A DNA stretch of 64,000 nt from Halorubrum depositum (GCF_007671725.1 NZ_VCNM01000002.1:124001-188000), one strand, 5' to 3'; shown: positions 8,422 through 18,102, numbered from the stretch's first letter. Numbers and translations: made by a program. The notes: a model not told the origin generated them from the letters alone.

Positions 8422-9300
8422 TCACTTCACTTCCAGCCACGGGACCTCCATCAGCGGCGGGATGTGCGTCTCGATGTGGTGTTCCCACACGCCCTCTTCG
8501 CCGAACGCCTCGCCGTGGTCGGCGGTGACGACGACGGTTCCGTCGAGCTCGTCGACCAGCTCAGCGACCGATTCGAGGGCGATACGGAGGTTCTCCTCGT
8601 AGAGACGGAGCGCGGTGACGCGCGTGCCGTCCTTCACGAGATCGGCCGGGTCGAGCTCCAGCCACAGCCCCGCCTTCTGTGCGAACTCGCTGTCGTCCAA
8701 CCGGCTCTCGATCTTCGGCCGGACCGAGTCGGTGAGCGAGGAGAGGATCCCGCCGTCGTCCCCCGCCTCGGCGTCGCCGCTCTCGCCGGCCTCCTCTTCC
8801 TCCTGCCGTTTGATCCCCTTCTGGATCTGTTTGAGCTTCTGGCCCTTCCCGCGCGAGAGGTACGGGGCGTGCGGCTGCATGTAGTGGAGCACCGTCCGGT
8901 CGGCGCGCTCGACGGCCTCGGGGTTGTCCCTGAACGCCTCCGCGAGCCCCTCCGGCGGGACCGTGCCGAGGTCGTCGTCCCAGCCGGTCTTCCAGACGTC
9001 ATGGATGTCGCTGATGTGCTCGGAGGCGGTCCACTCGTAGTCGCAGCTCGCGCCCCACTTCAGCTCGTTCAGCGGGACGCCGAGGTCGTTGATGAAGGGA
9101 TTCCCCGAGAAGTAGGCGATGTCGTGGTCGCCGGTGAACGTCCGGTAGGCCCACTCCGGCGTCGACGAGCCGACGCTCCAGCGCTTCTCGAGGTCGCCGT
9201 CGAGGTACTCGTCGTACACGTCCTCGAACACGTCGTACCGGCACGCGTCGAGGACCAGACAGTAATCCCACTCGGACTCGAGGAACCGCTGGTCTTCCAT
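8422..9300 (-). CDS. Alkaline phosphatase/sulfatase-fold hydrolase
   Basis: A 292-residue protein of the alkaline phosphatase superfamily. Visible metal and active-site elements are LVLDACRYDVFED near the N-terminus, the central HYMQPHAPYLS, and VVVTADHGEAFGEEGVWEHH near the C-terminus. These match the sulfatase-like and phosphoglycerol-transferase-like proteins found in archaeal glycan clusters. There is no signal peptide or membrane helix, so it is probably cytoplasmic. A charged insertion (KRQEEEEAGESGDAEAGDDG) around residue 165 is likely disordered. It precedes a GT4 gene and is divergent from a flippase-like gene. The substrate is unknown. Confidence 0.75.
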   Translation of the reverse strand: MEDQRFLESEWDYCLVLDACRYDVFEDVYDEYLDGDLEKRWSVGSSTPEWAYRTFTGDHDIAYFSGNPFINDLGVPLNELKWGASCDYEWTASEHISDIHDVWKTGWDDDLGTVPPEGLAEAFRDNPEAVERADRTVLHYMQPHAPYLSRGKGQKLKQIQKGIKRQEEEEAGESGDAEAGDDGGILSSLTDSVRPKIESRLDDSEFAQKAGLWLELDPADLVKDGTRVTALRLYEENLRIALESVAELVDELDGTVVVTADHGEAFGEEGVWEHHIETHIPPLMEVPWLEVK

Positions 9301-9445
9301 AGGTTGCGCTACCGTACCCGACCGATCGTTGTATTCCTGTTGATGCTCGCTCGCGGGACGTCCTCCGCGGACCGCCGGACCGAGGCGACGCGCGACCGAC
9401 GGCCGCGATCAGACGTTTCAAGTTCGCCAGCGACGCAGGCAGCGT

Positions 9446-10459
9446 ATGGACGGCAAGCGTCGACGCGGGCTGGTGATCGGCGGGATCGCGGCGGTCGCGA
9501 TCCTCGCGGTGCTGTTCGCTGTCGTCGGGGCCGGCCGGGTGGTCGACACGCTGTTCGCGGCCGACCGCGGGCTGGTCGCGGTGACGTTCGCGCTCGCGCT
9601 CTGCTGGCTCCTCGCGTGGAGCCTCATGCTCAGGACGGTCCTCGGCTCGCTCGACGTCGACCTCTCGATCGCGACGTCGTTCCTCGTGTACGCGGGCGCC
9701 GTCTTCGCGAACAACGTCACTCCCTTCGGACAGGCCGGCGGCGAGCCGGTCACGGCGGCGCTCATCGCGAAGGTGTCCGGGTCGCGCTACGAGACGGGGC
9801 TCGTCGGCATCGCCAGCGTCGACGTGCTCAACGTCGTCCCCTCGATCTCCTTAGTCTTTCTCGGGGTCGGCGCCTACGCCGCCACCGCAGCCGTCGGCGA
9901 GCGGCTGGAGGTCGCCGTCGCGGTCGCCGTCGCGCTGATCGCGTCGATCGCGACCGCGATCGCGCTCGGCTGGCGCTACCGCCGGGCGATCGCCGACCGC
10001 CTCCCGGCCGCTGTGGGGGGGATCCTCGGGCGGCTGAAACGGTTCGACGCCGCCGCGGTCGAGGAGGCGCTCGCGGCTCGCCTGCGGAACTTCTTCGAGG
10101 ACATCGAGCGCGTGGGAACGAGCCCGCGCCGGCTCGCGGCCGCTGTCGGTCTCTCGCTGGCGGGGTGGACGCTACAGTCGGCCGCGCTCGCGGTCGCGTT
10201 CGCCGCCGTCGGCAGCCCGATCGCGCCGGAGGTCGCGCTGTTCGCGGTCCCGCTCGCGTACGTCGCGGGCGCCACGCCCCTCCCCGGCGGGCTCGGCGGG
10301 ATCGAGGCGGCGTTCGTCGCGCTGCTCGTCCCGACCACGGGCGTCGCCGCGGCGACCGTCACCGCCGCCGTGCTCGTGTTCCGCGGCGCCGTCTACTGGC
10401 TCCCGACGCTGATCGGCGGGCTCTCCGTCTCGGCGCTCGGGATCGACGCGGTACAGTGA
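9446..10459 (+). CDS. LPG-synthase-like flippase domain membrane protein (UPF0104)
   Basis: A 337-residue polytopic membrane protein of the lysylphosphatidylglycerol synthase transmembrane/UPF0104 family, with about eight helices. Family marks are NNVTPFGQAGGEPVTAALIA in the first third and ATPLPGGLGGIEAAFVALL near the C-terminus. Related domains are fused to glycosyltransferases in archaeal AglD-type proteins, and a role in moving or modifying lipid-linked sugars has been suggested. It is divergent from the sulfatase-fold gene, with 145 bp between starts, among glycosyltransferase genes, which fits envelope glycan work. No catalytic residues are evident. Confidence 0.8.
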   Translation: MDGKRRRGLVIGGIAAVAILAVLFAVVGAGRVVDTLFAADRGLVAVTFALALCWLLAWSLMLRTVLGSLDVDLSIATSFLVYAGAVFANNVTPFGQAGGEPVTAALIAKVSGSRYETGLVGIASVDVLNVVPSISLVFLGVGAYAATAAVGERLEVAVAVAVALIASIATAIALGWRYRRAIADRLPAAVGGILGRLKRFDAAAVEEALAARLRNFFEDIERVGTSPRRLAAAVGLSLAGWTLQSAALAVAFAAVGSPIAPEVALFAVPLAYVAGATPLPGGLGGIEAAFVALLVPTTGVAAATVTAAVLVFRGAVYWLPTLIGGLSVSALGIDAVQ

Positions 10460-10508
10460 GCGCGGTCTGCGAGGAGCCGAGGCTTCCCGCGCGGCGTCGG
10501 GCCTTCCC

Positions 10509-11177
10509 TCACGCCGTCGCTCCCCGGACGATCGATCGGAAGTTCTCGAAGATCCGCCCGGCGGCGACGTCGTCGAACGAGTGTCGACCGGGGTCCCAGT
10601 CGAACTCCTCGTCGAGGCGGTCGCGATGCGCCGCGGTGATCTCCGGGTGGAACTGCACCGTCCACAGCGGCGCCGTCCGGTGGCGAGTGCCGAACACGGC
10701 GGCGTGGTCGGCCGACGCGATCACCTCCATCTCCTCGCCGAGCTCCGTCACGGCGTCGCCGTGTAACGAGACGACGACCGGATCGACGCCGTCGAACAGC
10801 GGGTCGTCGGCGAGCGTCGCTTCGACGAGCCCCGCGGTCGTCCCGACGCGCTCGACGGTCCCGCCGAGCGCCGAATTGGCCACCTGATGTCCGAAGCAGA
10901 CCCCGAGCGTCGGGATCTCCCGATCGACGAGCTCGCGGACGAGCGCCTCCTGCTCGGCGATCCACGGGCGGCTCTCGGCCTCGTAGACGGCGGCCGTGCT
11001 CCCGGTCAGGACGACGCCGGCCGCCTCGTCGAGGGGGACTCGCTCGCCCGCGACGAAGTCCACCTCCTCGGCCGCGGGGAACGCCGCCGCCAGCGCGTCG
11101 CAGTGGTACTCGCAGTCGGCGTCGACCTCGTTTCGGACGACGTACAGTCTCGACGACCCCGTGGTGGCTGTTGTCAC
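10509..11177 (-). CDS. Class I glutamine amidotransferase domain protein
   Basis: A 222-residue stand-alone GATase1 protein. The nucleophile elbow is TLGVCFGHQVA and the catalytic His and Glu lie in TVQFHPEITA. The order and lengths resemble the amidase half of GMP synthase and its stand-alone paralogues. No synthetase gene is adjacent, so the ammonia acceptor is unknown; such paralogues may also hydrolyse gamma-glutamyl compounds. It is convergent with the flippase-like gene (49 bp). Confidence 0.8.
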   Translation of the reverse strand: MTTATTGSSRLYVVRNEVDADCEYHCDALAAAFPAAEEVDFVAGERVPLDEAAGVVLTGSTAAVYEAESRPWIAEQEALVRELVDREIPTLGVCFGHQVANSALGGTVERVGTTAGLVEATLADDPLFDGVDPVVVSLHGDAVTELGEEMEVIASADHAAVFGTRHRTAPLWTVQFHPEITAAHRDRLDEEFDWDPGRHSFDDVAAGRIFENFRSIVRGATA

Positions 11178-11262
11178 ACGGCCGCGTTCGCCGGCGATCC
11201 GCCTTACTGTTTCGGCTCTCCGAACGACTGATCGCCGCGACGCCGACCCCCGGAGCCCCCGC

Positions 11263-12912
11263 TCAGAAGAACAGCCACAACACGAGCAGCACGTACAGCG
11301 CCAACAGGGCGATCACCGTCAGTCGGATGAGGATGTTGACGCTGAACACGAGCCCGTTGTAGTCGTTCTTGAGGAGCTCGACCGGCTCCGTCTTCCGGCT
11401 TTCGAGCCCGATCGTCGCCGGCGAGACGTCGTCGACCGCGCGTTCGATGCCGGCCTCCAACGCCTCGACGTTCGACCGGGTCTTGTTCGCGAGCTCGTGG
11501 ATGGACGCGTGCGTGTCGGTCGAGAAGACGAGCACCTCGTCGAACTCGCCGCGGTGGCTCGCCGCCAGCTCCCGGATGTCCGGGGTGACGCCGTTCGTGT
11601 CGATCCCCATCGTGAGCACGTCCTGCCCGTCGACGGACTCGACGATAGCGATCATGTCCCGGTCGTCGCGCACGACCGAGAACCCGGCCGCGTACTCGCC
11701 GAGCGGCTCCTCGGCGAGCCGCTCGCGGAAGTCGTCGAAGTGGCGTTTCAGGCGGTCTGCCTCGCTGGAGCCGTACTGCACCTCCTTCGTCGGCCCGTCC
11801 TGGATGTCGTGTTTGTGGAGGTCGATCAAGAGGAGGTCGGACTCGTCGACGTCGCGCATGAACACCCCGGTGTCGTAGTCGTCGATCCCCTCGCCGTGGA
11901 GGTAGACGACCTGCCTGTCGCCGATCCGGCGCCCGTAGAACTCGATCTCGCCGTAGTCCCCGTGGACGAGCCGGGAGGCGCGACCCGCGCCGTCGGGGTC
12001 GCCGACCGCGTCGAGGATCTTCTCGGCGTCGGTCGGGTTCGAGAGGTCCTCCTTGTGCGTGCAGGGGACGTGGAGAAAGAAGCCGCGGTCGTCGCCCTCG
12101 TTCAGCGCGTCGATGAGGTTCCCGCTGAGCTGGCCGCCGCCGAACCCGCCCAGCGGTCCCGGGTGGACCCACGGGGCGGCGAGCGTCAGCCGGCGTCCGT
12201 TGTCGACCGCGAGGGTCTGGACGGCGGGCTCGGCCTCGACGCCGAGGTCCAGCGACTCGCGGTCGTTCCGGAGGATCCCCGACGTGAGCGCGAACGCGGA
12301 GACGTCCGTGTTGCTCCGGATGAGGTAGTCGACCAGCGCGAGCACCGACACGAGGAACGCGGCCGCGATCAGGAGCGACGCGAACGCGAACACGTGCCGG
12401 TACGTCGAGAAGCCGAGGTTCCCGCCCGCGAACGCGTAGAAGGCCGCGATCAGCGCCGCCGGCTCGGCCAGCGACACGAGGAGGATCCGCTTGTAGCGGT
12501 CGATCCCCGTCGAGACGACGAGCGCGAGGATGTTGATCAGGTAGATCGTGATGAAGAGGAGCCAGACGATACTCCACACGTTCCCGACGTCGTTGGCGCC
12601 GGAGAGCACCAGCGAGTAGACGAACAGGACGAACTGGTTGACTAAGGCGAGAAAGAAGCTCCACGACCGGGGGTAGTTTGGAAGCAGCCGGTGGAACAGC
12701 TCGCCGGCGAACAGGAACGGGAGCAGAAAGAGGAGGACCGCGACCGGCAGGACGCTGGACGGCTCCGGGGAGAGCGGCGTGAAGGCCGAGAAGGCGACGA
12801 ACGCGAGGAGGCTGTAGACGCCGCTGAGCGCGACGAGCGCCGGGAGTTGCGCCTTCAGCGGCGGGACGCTGAACACCAGCCGCTGGAAGACGTCGACGTT
12901 GTCCGCCCCCAT
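11263..12912 (-). CDS. DUF2070 family membrane protein
   Basis: A 549-residue archaeal protein with about six N-terminal membrane helices (to about residue 220), a large soluble domain and one C-terminal helix pair (VIALLALYVLLVLWLFF). The soluble part has conserved-looking stretches APWVHPGPLGGFGGGQLSG, FFLHVPCTHKEDL and MGIDTNGVTPD, with His and Asp that could bind metal. DUF2070 is widespread in archaea and of unknown function. The gene starts at the base after the stop of the upstream GT4 gene, so the two form one operon, suggesting an envelope or glycolipid role. Confidence 0.8.
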   Translation of the reverse strand: MGADNVDVFQRLVFSVPPLKAQLPALVALSGVYSLLAFVAFSAFTPLSPEPSSVLPVAVLLFLLPFLFAGELFHRLLPNYPRSWSFFLALVNQFVLFVYSLVLSGANDVGNVWSIVWLLFITIYLINILALVVSTGIDRYKRILLVSLAEPAALIAAFYAFAGGNLGFSTYRHVFAFASLLIAAAFLVSVLALVDYLIRSNTDVSAFALTSGILRNDRESLDLGVEAEPAVQTLAVDNGRRLTLAAPWVHPGPLGGFGGGQLSGNLIDALNEGDDRGFFLHVPCTHKEDLSNPTDAEKILDAVGDPDGAGRASRLVHGDYGEIEFYGRRIGDRQVVYLHGEGIDDYDTGVFMRDVDESDLLLIDLHKHDIQDGPTKEVQYGSSEADRLKRHFDDFRERLAEEPLGEYAAGFSVVRDDRDMIAIVESVDGQDVLTMGIDTNGVTPDIRELAASHRGEFDEVLVFSTDTHASIHELANKTRSNVEALEAGIERAVDDVSPATIGLESRKTEPVELLKNDYNGLVFSVNILIRLTVIALLALYVLLVLWLFF

Positions 12913-13947
12913 CTACGACGACACCCCGTAGATCGACTCCAGCTCGTCGATCGTGTGTGTCACGGCGAAGGCCTCGACCGCCTCGCGGGTCCGGCGGTCG
13001 CCGCCGAGGCAGTCCCTGACCGCCCGCTCCATGTCGTCAAGGTCGCCGTACGCGAAGCGGGCCCCGTTGGCCTCGCCGATCGTCTCGTCGAACGGGGAGA
13101 CGTCGGCCGCGGCGACCGGCGTCCCGCAGGCGTTCGCCTCCAGCGTCGAGAGGCCGAGGGTGTCGCAGGTCGAGGCGGTGACGAAGGCGTCGAGCGCGGA
13201 GTAGAACGCCGGCAGGTCCTCCCGCGGGAGGAAGTCGCGGAACCGGACGTTCTCCGGGGCGTCGCGCTCGAGGTCGCCCCGCACCGGTCCCTCGCCGACG
13301 AGCTCGAATCGCACCTCCGGCATCCGCTCGGCCAGTCGGAGAACCTCGTCGACGTTCTTGTTCTGGGTCATCCGCCCGCTGTAGCCGACGGTCGGCTCGT
13401 CGCGCTCGAACCGCGACCCCTCGACGGGACGGAACGTGTCCATCTCGATGCCGACCGGGAGCTTTCGCGGGGCCACGTCGCGGCGGATCCGCGACGTCGA
13501 CGCGGTGACGCAGTCGAACGAGCGGAGGAACCGGTTCTCGTAGGCGACGTAGAGGCGGCCGGCGACGTCGGAGAGCGACTCCAGCTTGAGCCCCTGCACG
13601 AAGTAGTCCTCGACCGGCGTGTGATGGGTGTAGACGGACTTCACGCCGCGCTTCTTCGCGTAGCGACGCCCCATCAGTCCGGTCGACGCGGGGCCGTGGC
13701 AGTGGACCACGTCGAGGTCGGGGAGCGTGGAGAGCCGACGGTAGAGCGGGACGCGGTACTGGCGGTAGAAGGGGTTCGGCAGCGACCGCACGGGAATCTC
13801 TCGCTCGTCCGGCTCGTGGCTGCTCGCCGGGTAGACGACGTACACGTCGTGGCCCCGGTCCTCCAGGCGATCGCGCCACGCGCGGATCGTGTAGGTGACG
13901 CCGTCGATGCCGGGAAAGTAGCTGTCTGTGAAGAATCCGATGTTCAT
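12913..13947 (-). CDS. GT4-type glycosyltransferase
   Basis: A 344-residue GT-B glycosyltransferase. The N-terminus MNIGFFTDSYFPGIDGVTY is typical of the family that includes mannosyl- and glucosyl-diacylglycerol transferases. Further marks are the acceptor-side DVVHCHGPASTG, the hinge TVGYSGRMTQNKNVDEVL and the donor-site STCDTLGLSTLEANACGTPV. It probably acts at the cytoplasmic membrane face on lipids. The stop abuts the start of the DUF2070 gene. The exact sugar and acceptor are not determinable from sequence. Confidence 0.88.
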   Translation of the reverse strand: MNIGFFTDSYFPGIDGVTYTIRAWRDRLEDRGHDVYVVYPASSHEPDEREIPVRSLPNPFYRQYRVPLYRRLSTLPDLDVVHCHGPASTGLMGRRYAKKRGVKSVYTHHTPVEDYFVQGLKLESLSDVAGRLYVAYENRFLRSFDCVTASTSRIRRDVAPRKLPVGIEMDTFRPVEGSRFERDEPTVGYSGRMTQNKNVDEVLRLAERMPEVRFELVGEGPVRGDLERDAPENVRFRDFLPREDLPAFYSALDAFVTASTCDTLGLSTLEANACGTPVAAADVSPFDETIGEANGARFAYGDLDDMERAVRDCLGGDRRTREAVEAFAVTHTIDELESIYGVSS

Positions 13948-14254
13948 ACGAGGGTCCGTCGGTCGCGTGTCGTCCGCCGGAGACCGCTCTGGGGAGGGGT
14001 GCGGACGACGTTCTGACGAGCCGATCCGCCGACCGCCGCGTCCGCGGCGGACGGGAGCCGGTTGGGCCGCGTCGGCGCGTCTGGATGTGCAGCGGGTCGC
14101 ACGGGTTCTGTCTCCCGGATTCCCCTCCGAAAAGCTTCAACATTTTCATTCCGGGCGCGCGCCCCGGTCGCCGGGGACGTGTCGGGGGACCTCCGCCGAC
14201 CGTCCCCCTCGCCGCGACCCCACGCTTAATCCGACGGGGCGCGGATCCGGAGAC
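13948..14254. other. Divergent intergenic region between GT4 and nnr
   Basis: 307 bp without a supported gene. It contains a perfect GC-rich inverted repeat at 14033-14050 (CCGCCGCG, spacer TC, CGCGGCGG), another at 14162-14176 (CCCCGG, spacer TCG, CCGGGG), and an AT-richer island near 14130-14150. A TATA-like CTTAAT lies at 14224-14229, about 26 nt before the nnr start, consistent with a leaderless nnr transcript. Confidence 0.5.
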
Positions 14255-15721
14255 ATGATACCGACCGAACGCATGGCCGCGGTCGACGCCAACGCCGACG
14301 CCCTCGGCGTGCCGCGCAAGCAGCTGATGGAGTCCTCCGGCAACGCCGTCGCCCGCGAGGTGCGCGCGGTCGCCGACCCGGGGGCCGCCGTCGCGCTGCT
14401 GTGCGGGCGCGGGAACAACGGGGGCGACGCGTTCGTCGCCGCGCGGTTCCTCTCCGCGTACGACGTGACGGTCCACCTGCTCGGCCGCCCGGAGTCGATC
14501 CGGACCGACATCGCGCGGGAGAACTGGGAGGCGCTCGGCGCGGCCGAGGTTCCGACCGAGGTCGTCGCCGACTCGGCCGACCTGGCGCTCGGCGACCCGG
14601 ACGTGGTCGTCGACGCGATGCTCGGCACGGGGGTTACCGGCGCGCTCCGCGAGCCCGAGCGGACGGCGGCTCGGCTGGCGAACGAGAGCGACGCGACGGT
14701 CGTCGCCGTCGACGTCCCCTCCGGGATCGACGCCGACACCGGGGAGCCGACGGGGGACGGAGGCGATTCGGACGGCCGAGACGACGCCGGCCTCCGCGTC
14801 GAGGCCGACCGGATCGTCACCTTTCACGACGAGAAGCCGGGGCTCGGGGCGCTCGACGCCGCGGTGACGGTCGCGGACATCGGGATCCCGGCGGCCGCCG
14901 AGCGATACACCGGTCCCGGCGACCTCCTCGCGCTCGGGCGCGACCCGGACTCGCACAAGGGGGAGAACGGCGAGGTGCTCGTCGTCGGCGGCGGCCCCTA
15001 CACCGGCGCGCCGTCGCTGGCCGCGCGGGCCGCGCTCCGGGCCGGCGCCGACCTCGTGCGCGTCGCCTGCCCGGAGACGGTCGCGCGAGAGGTGCAGGGG
15101 TACTCGGCCGACCTGATCGTCCGCGGGCTCCCCGGCGACCGACTCGGCCCGGCCCACGTCGACCGCGTCGCGGCGCTCGCCGACGGCAACGACGTCGTCG
15201 TGCTCGGGCCGGGGCTGGGGCGCGGCGACGGCGCGAGCGAGTTCGTCCGCGAGTTCCTCGCCGCGTACGACGGCCGGGCCGTGGTCGACGCCGACGCGCT
15301 CCGGGTCGTCCCCGAGGTCGACACCGACGCGACGCTGATCTGCACGCCGCACCAGGGCGAGCTCGTCGGCATGGGCGGCGAGACCGCGAGCGACCCGGAC
15401 GAGCGCGCGGCGCTCGTGCGCGCGTTCGCCGCCGACCTCGGCCACACGCTGCTCGTAAAGGGCGCGGTCGATGTCGTCAGCGACGGCGACGCGGTGCGGC
15501 TGAACCGGACGGGGAACCCGGGGATGACCGTCGGCGGGACCGGCGACGTGCTCGCGGGAGCCGTCGGCGCCCTGGCGGCCGTCCTCGACCCGTTCCGGGC
15601 GGCCGCGATCGGGGCGTACGTCAACGGGCGGGCCGGCGACGCGGCGGCCGCCGCGTTCGGAAACGGCCTCGCGGCGACGGACTTACCCGACCGGCTTCCC
15701 GAGGCGATGCGTGATGAGTGA
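14255..15721 (+). CDS. nnr: Bifunctional NAD(P)H-hydrate epimerase/dehydratase Nnr
   Basis: Repairs damaged NAD(P)H hydrates: the N-terminal YjeF_N domain (about residues 1-215) epimerises R and S forms and the C-terminal ribokinase-fold domain (about 225-488) dehydrates with ADP or ATP. Seen are CGRGNNGGDAFVAARFL (residues 50-66), the C-domain start SHKGENGEVLVVGGGPYTGA, and GMTVGGTGDVLAGAV at the active site. The full length of 488 residues matches the fused enzyme. ATG 14255 follows a TATA-like box at the right spacing; the longer frame upstream lies in the intergenic region. It overlaps moaC. Confidence 0.93.
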   Translation: MIPTERMAAVDANADALGVPRKQLMESSGNAVAREVRAVADPGAAVALLCGRGNNGGDAFVAARFLSAYDVTVHLLGRPESIRTDIARENWEALGAAEVPTEVVADSADLALGDPDVVVDAMLGTGVTGALREPERTAARLANESDATVVAVDVPSGIDADTGEPTGDGGDSDGRDDAGLRVEADRIVTFHDEKPGLGALDAAVTVADIGIPAAAERYTGPGDLLALGRDPDSHKGENGEVLVVGGGPYTGAPSLAARAALRAGADLVRVACPETVAREVQGYSADLIVRGLPGDRLGPAHVDRVAALADGNDVVVLGPGLGRGDGASEFVREFLAAYDGRAVVDADALRVVPEVDTDATLICTPHQGELVGMGGETASDPDERAALVRAFAADLGHTLLVKGAVDVVSDGDAVRLNRTGNPGMTVGGTGDVLAGAVGALAAVLDPFRAAAIGAYVNGRAGDAAAAAFGNGLAATDLPDRLPEAMRDE

Positions 15722-16256
15722 CGAGCGCGAGGCGGCGGAATCGGCGGACGGCGTGACCGCGGGTGACGCCGCGGACGAGCTGACCCACACCGACGCGTCC
15801 GGCGAGGTCCGGATGGTCGACGTCGGCGCGAAGCCCGACACGAGCCGTCGCGCGGTCGCGCGCGGCGAGATACGACTGACGCCCTCGACGATCGCGGCCG
15901 TCGAGGCCGACGAGGTCGGGAAGGGAGACGTGCTCGCGACCGCCCGGATCGGCGCCGTGCAGGCCGTCAAACACACCTGGGAGACGATCCCGATGTGCCA
16001 CCAGATCCCGATCACGAACGTCGACACCGAGTTCGCCGTCGGCGACGACCGGATCGAGCTGACCGTCGCCGTCGAGACGACCGGCAAGACCGGCTGCGAG
16101 ATGGAGGCGTTGGAGGGCGTCACCACCGGGCTCAACGTCGTCTGGGACATGGTGAAGGCCGCCGAGAAGGACGCGGACGGCGGCTACCCCGACACCCGCA
16201 TCTCGGACGTCGAGGTCGTCGAGAAAGAGAAGCGGGCGCTCGACGGCGGCGACTGA
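15714..16256 (+). CDS. moaC: Cyclic pyranopterin monophosphate synthase MoaC
   Basis: Forms cyclic pyranopterin monophosphate from the MoaA product in molybdenum cofactor synthesis. The 180-residue protein has a haloarchaeal acidic N-terminal extension (about 30 residues), then VRMVDVGAKPDTSRRAVA, PMCHQIPITNVD and TGCEMEALEGVTTGLNVVWD, which carry the family's active-site Lys, His, Glu and Asp residues. A GTG three bases earlier (15711) is possible but ATG 15714 is preferred; either overlaps nnr. A molybdopterin enzyme is encoded 2 kb downstream on the other strand. Confidence 0.94.
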   Translation: MSDEREAAESADGVTAGDAADELTHTDASGEVRMVDVGAKPDTSRRAVARGEIRLTPSTIAAVEADEVGKGDVLATARIGAVQAVKHTWETIPMCHQIPITNVDTEFAVGDDRIELTVAVETTGKTGCEMEALEGVTTGLNVVWDMVKAAEKDADGGYPDTRISDVEVVEKEKRALDGGD

Positions 16257-16301
16257 GGCCGCGAGCGGGCGACGGAAGAGGGCGGCGGACGCGGCGGCGC
16301 C

Positions 16302-18023
16302 TCAGAACAGCCCGGTCACGTTCCCGTCGTCATCGACGTCGATCCCCTCCGCGGCCGGCTCGGCGGGGAGCCCCGGCATCGTCATCACGTCCGCCGTCTT
16401 GACGACGACGAAGCCGGCGCCGGCCGACGGAGACACCTCGCGGACGGTGAGCGTCCACCCCTCCGGCACGCCGGTCAGCGAGGCGTCGTCGGAGAGGGAG
16501 TACGGCGTCTTCGAGACGCAGACGGGGAGGTCGCCGTACCCCCACGCCTCGACCCGGTCGAGGTCCTCGTCGGCGCCGTCGACGTACTCCACGCCGTCGG
16601 CGCCGTACACCTCGCGGGCGACCGTCTCGATCTTCTCCCGGATCGGCGCGTCGAGGTCGTACAGCGGCGCGAACGTCCCCGTTCCGGCTCGCTCGCGGAC
16701 CAGCTCCGCGAGGCCGAACGCCCCCTCGCCGCCGTCTCGGTGGGCCGTCGAGCGCGCGACCGGGACCCCCGCGTCGGCCAGCGTCGACTCCAGGGCCGCG
16801 AGCTCCGACTCCGCGTCGTCCGGGAAGACGTTGACCGCGACGACCGCGGGGATCCCGAACGACTCGACGATCTCGACGTGACGCCGCACGTTGCCGACGC
16901 CCGCCCGGACCGCCTCGGGGTCGGTCGCGTCCAGCGCGTCGAAATCGGTCGGCCACATCTCCAGCCCGTGGCGCTTGGCCCCGCGGACCGTCGCGACGAC
17001 GACCGCGACGTCGGGGACGATCCCCTCGCGGGCGACGATGTGCGCGAACTTCTCCGCGCCGAGGTCCGCCCCGAAGCCGGCCTCGGTGACCAGATAGTCG
17101 GCGAGCGAGGCGCCGACCCTGTCGGCCACGAGCGTGTTGGTCCCGTGCGCGATGTTGGCGAAGGGGCCGCCGTGGACCAGGGCGGGGACGCCCTCGACGG
17201 TCTGGACGAGGTTCGGGCGGAACGCGTCGCGTAACAGGGCCGTCGCGGCACCGGTGACGCCGAGGTCGTCGGTGGTGACCGGGTCGCCGTCGGCGTCCTC
17301 CGCGAGGACGATCCGGCCGATCCGGGCCTTCAGATCGGGCAGGTCCGCCGCGAGGCCGAGGGCGGCCGTCAGCTCCGAGGCGGCGGTGATGACGAACTCG
17401 TCCTCCCGCGGGACGCCGCGGGCGGGGCCGCCGAGCCCCACGACGGTCTCGCGGAGCGCGCGGTCGTTGACGTCGAGCGCGCGGGGCCAGTCGACGCGGC
17501 GCACGTCGACCGACGCGTCGTTCCCCTGGTGCAGGTGGTTGTCGAGCGCCGCGGCGATCAGGTTGTGCGCGGCCGTGAGCGCGTGGATGTCGCCGGTGAA
17601 GTGGAGGTTGATCGCCTCCATCGGGAGCACCTGCGAGTACCCGCCGCCCGCGGCGCCGCCCTTGACCCCGAAGACGGGCCCGAGCGAGGGTTCCCGAACC
17701 GCGACCGCCGCGGACTCTCCCAGCCCCGCGAGCGCCTGGCCGAGCCCCACCGTCGTCACGGTCTTCCCCTCGCCCTTCGGCGTCGGCGTCATCCCGGTCA
17801 CGAGCACGGTCGTCCCGTCGGCGGCGCCGGAGTCCGCGGTCGCCGAGCGCACCGCGTCGAGGGTGAGCTTCGCGATCCCATCGCCGCGCGGCTCGATGTC
17901 GTCGGGACGCAGCCCCAGATCGGCCGCGACCGCCTCGATCGGCCGGGGTTCCGCGGCGCGCGCGACCGCGAGGTCGGACACCGGTGCGTCGCCCGCGTCG
18001 TCCGCCGGGTTCGAGTGGACCAT
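16302..18023 (-). CDS. fhs: Formate--tetrahydrofolate ligase
   Basis: Makes 10-formyl-THF from formate, THF and ATP in the cytoplasm. The 573-residue length fits the family (about 555 residues). Diagnostic stretches are TGMTPTPKGEGKTVTTVGLG (ATP site), GGGYSQVLPMEAINLHFTGD and ALVHGGPFANIAHGTNT. It lies downstream of a formate dehydrogenase-like gene in the same orientation, separated by 79 bp that include a T-run, so it probably has its own promoter. With FDH, GcvT and PurU nearby it points to formate and folate one-carbon exchange, feeding purine synthesis. Confidence 0.95.
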   Translation of the reverse strand: MVHSNPADDAGDAPVSDLAVARAAEPRPIEAVAADLGLRPDDIEPRGDGIAKLTLDAVRSATADSGAADGTTVLVTGMTPTPKGEGKTVTTVGLGQALAGLGESAAVAVREPSLGPVFGVKGGAAGGGYSQVLPMEAINLHFTGDIHALTAAHNLIAAALDNHLHQGNDASVDVRRVDWPRALDVNDRALRETVVGLGGPARGVPREDEFVITAASELTAALGLAADLPDLKARIGRIVLAEDADGDPVTTDDLGVTGAATALLRDAFRPNLVQTVEGVPALVHGGPFANIAHGTNTLVADRVGASLADYLVTEAGFGADLGAEKFAHIVAREGIVPDVAVVVATVRGAKRHGLEMWPTDFDALDATDPEAVRAGVGNVRRHVEIVESFGIPAVVAVNVFPDDAESELAALESTLADAGVPVARSTAHRDGGEGAFGLAELVRERAGTGTFAPLYDLDAPIREKIETVAREVYGADGVEYVDGADEDLDRVEAWGYGDLPVCVSKTPYSLSDDASLTGVPEGWTLTVREVSPSAGAGFVVVKTADVMTMPGLPAEPAAEGIDVDDDGNVTGLF

Positions 18024-18076
18024 ACCTGTCGCTTCCGTCGCGGCGGGTATCAGTCTTGGAGGTGTTCTCGGCCGGT

Positions 18077-18082
18077 AAAAAA
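18077..18082 (-). terminator. T-run terminator after the formate dehydrogenase gene
   Basis: Six T on the minus strand, about 20 nt after the stop of the molybdoenzyme gene and before the fhs start. It suggests the two genes are at least partly separate transcripts. Confidence 0.45.
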
Positions 18083-18102
18083 GCCGTCCGCGGTCGTCGC
18101 CG

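Noticed and set aside
13037-15445. An 802-codon minus-strand frame across nnr and the GT4 gene
   Set aside because: It crosses two well-supported genes and the divergent promoter between them; composition is typical of GC shadow frames.
15990-16260. tRNA or small RNA near the moaC end and other GC hairpins
   Set aside because: No cloverleaf or TTCGA arm was found; the sequence is coding.
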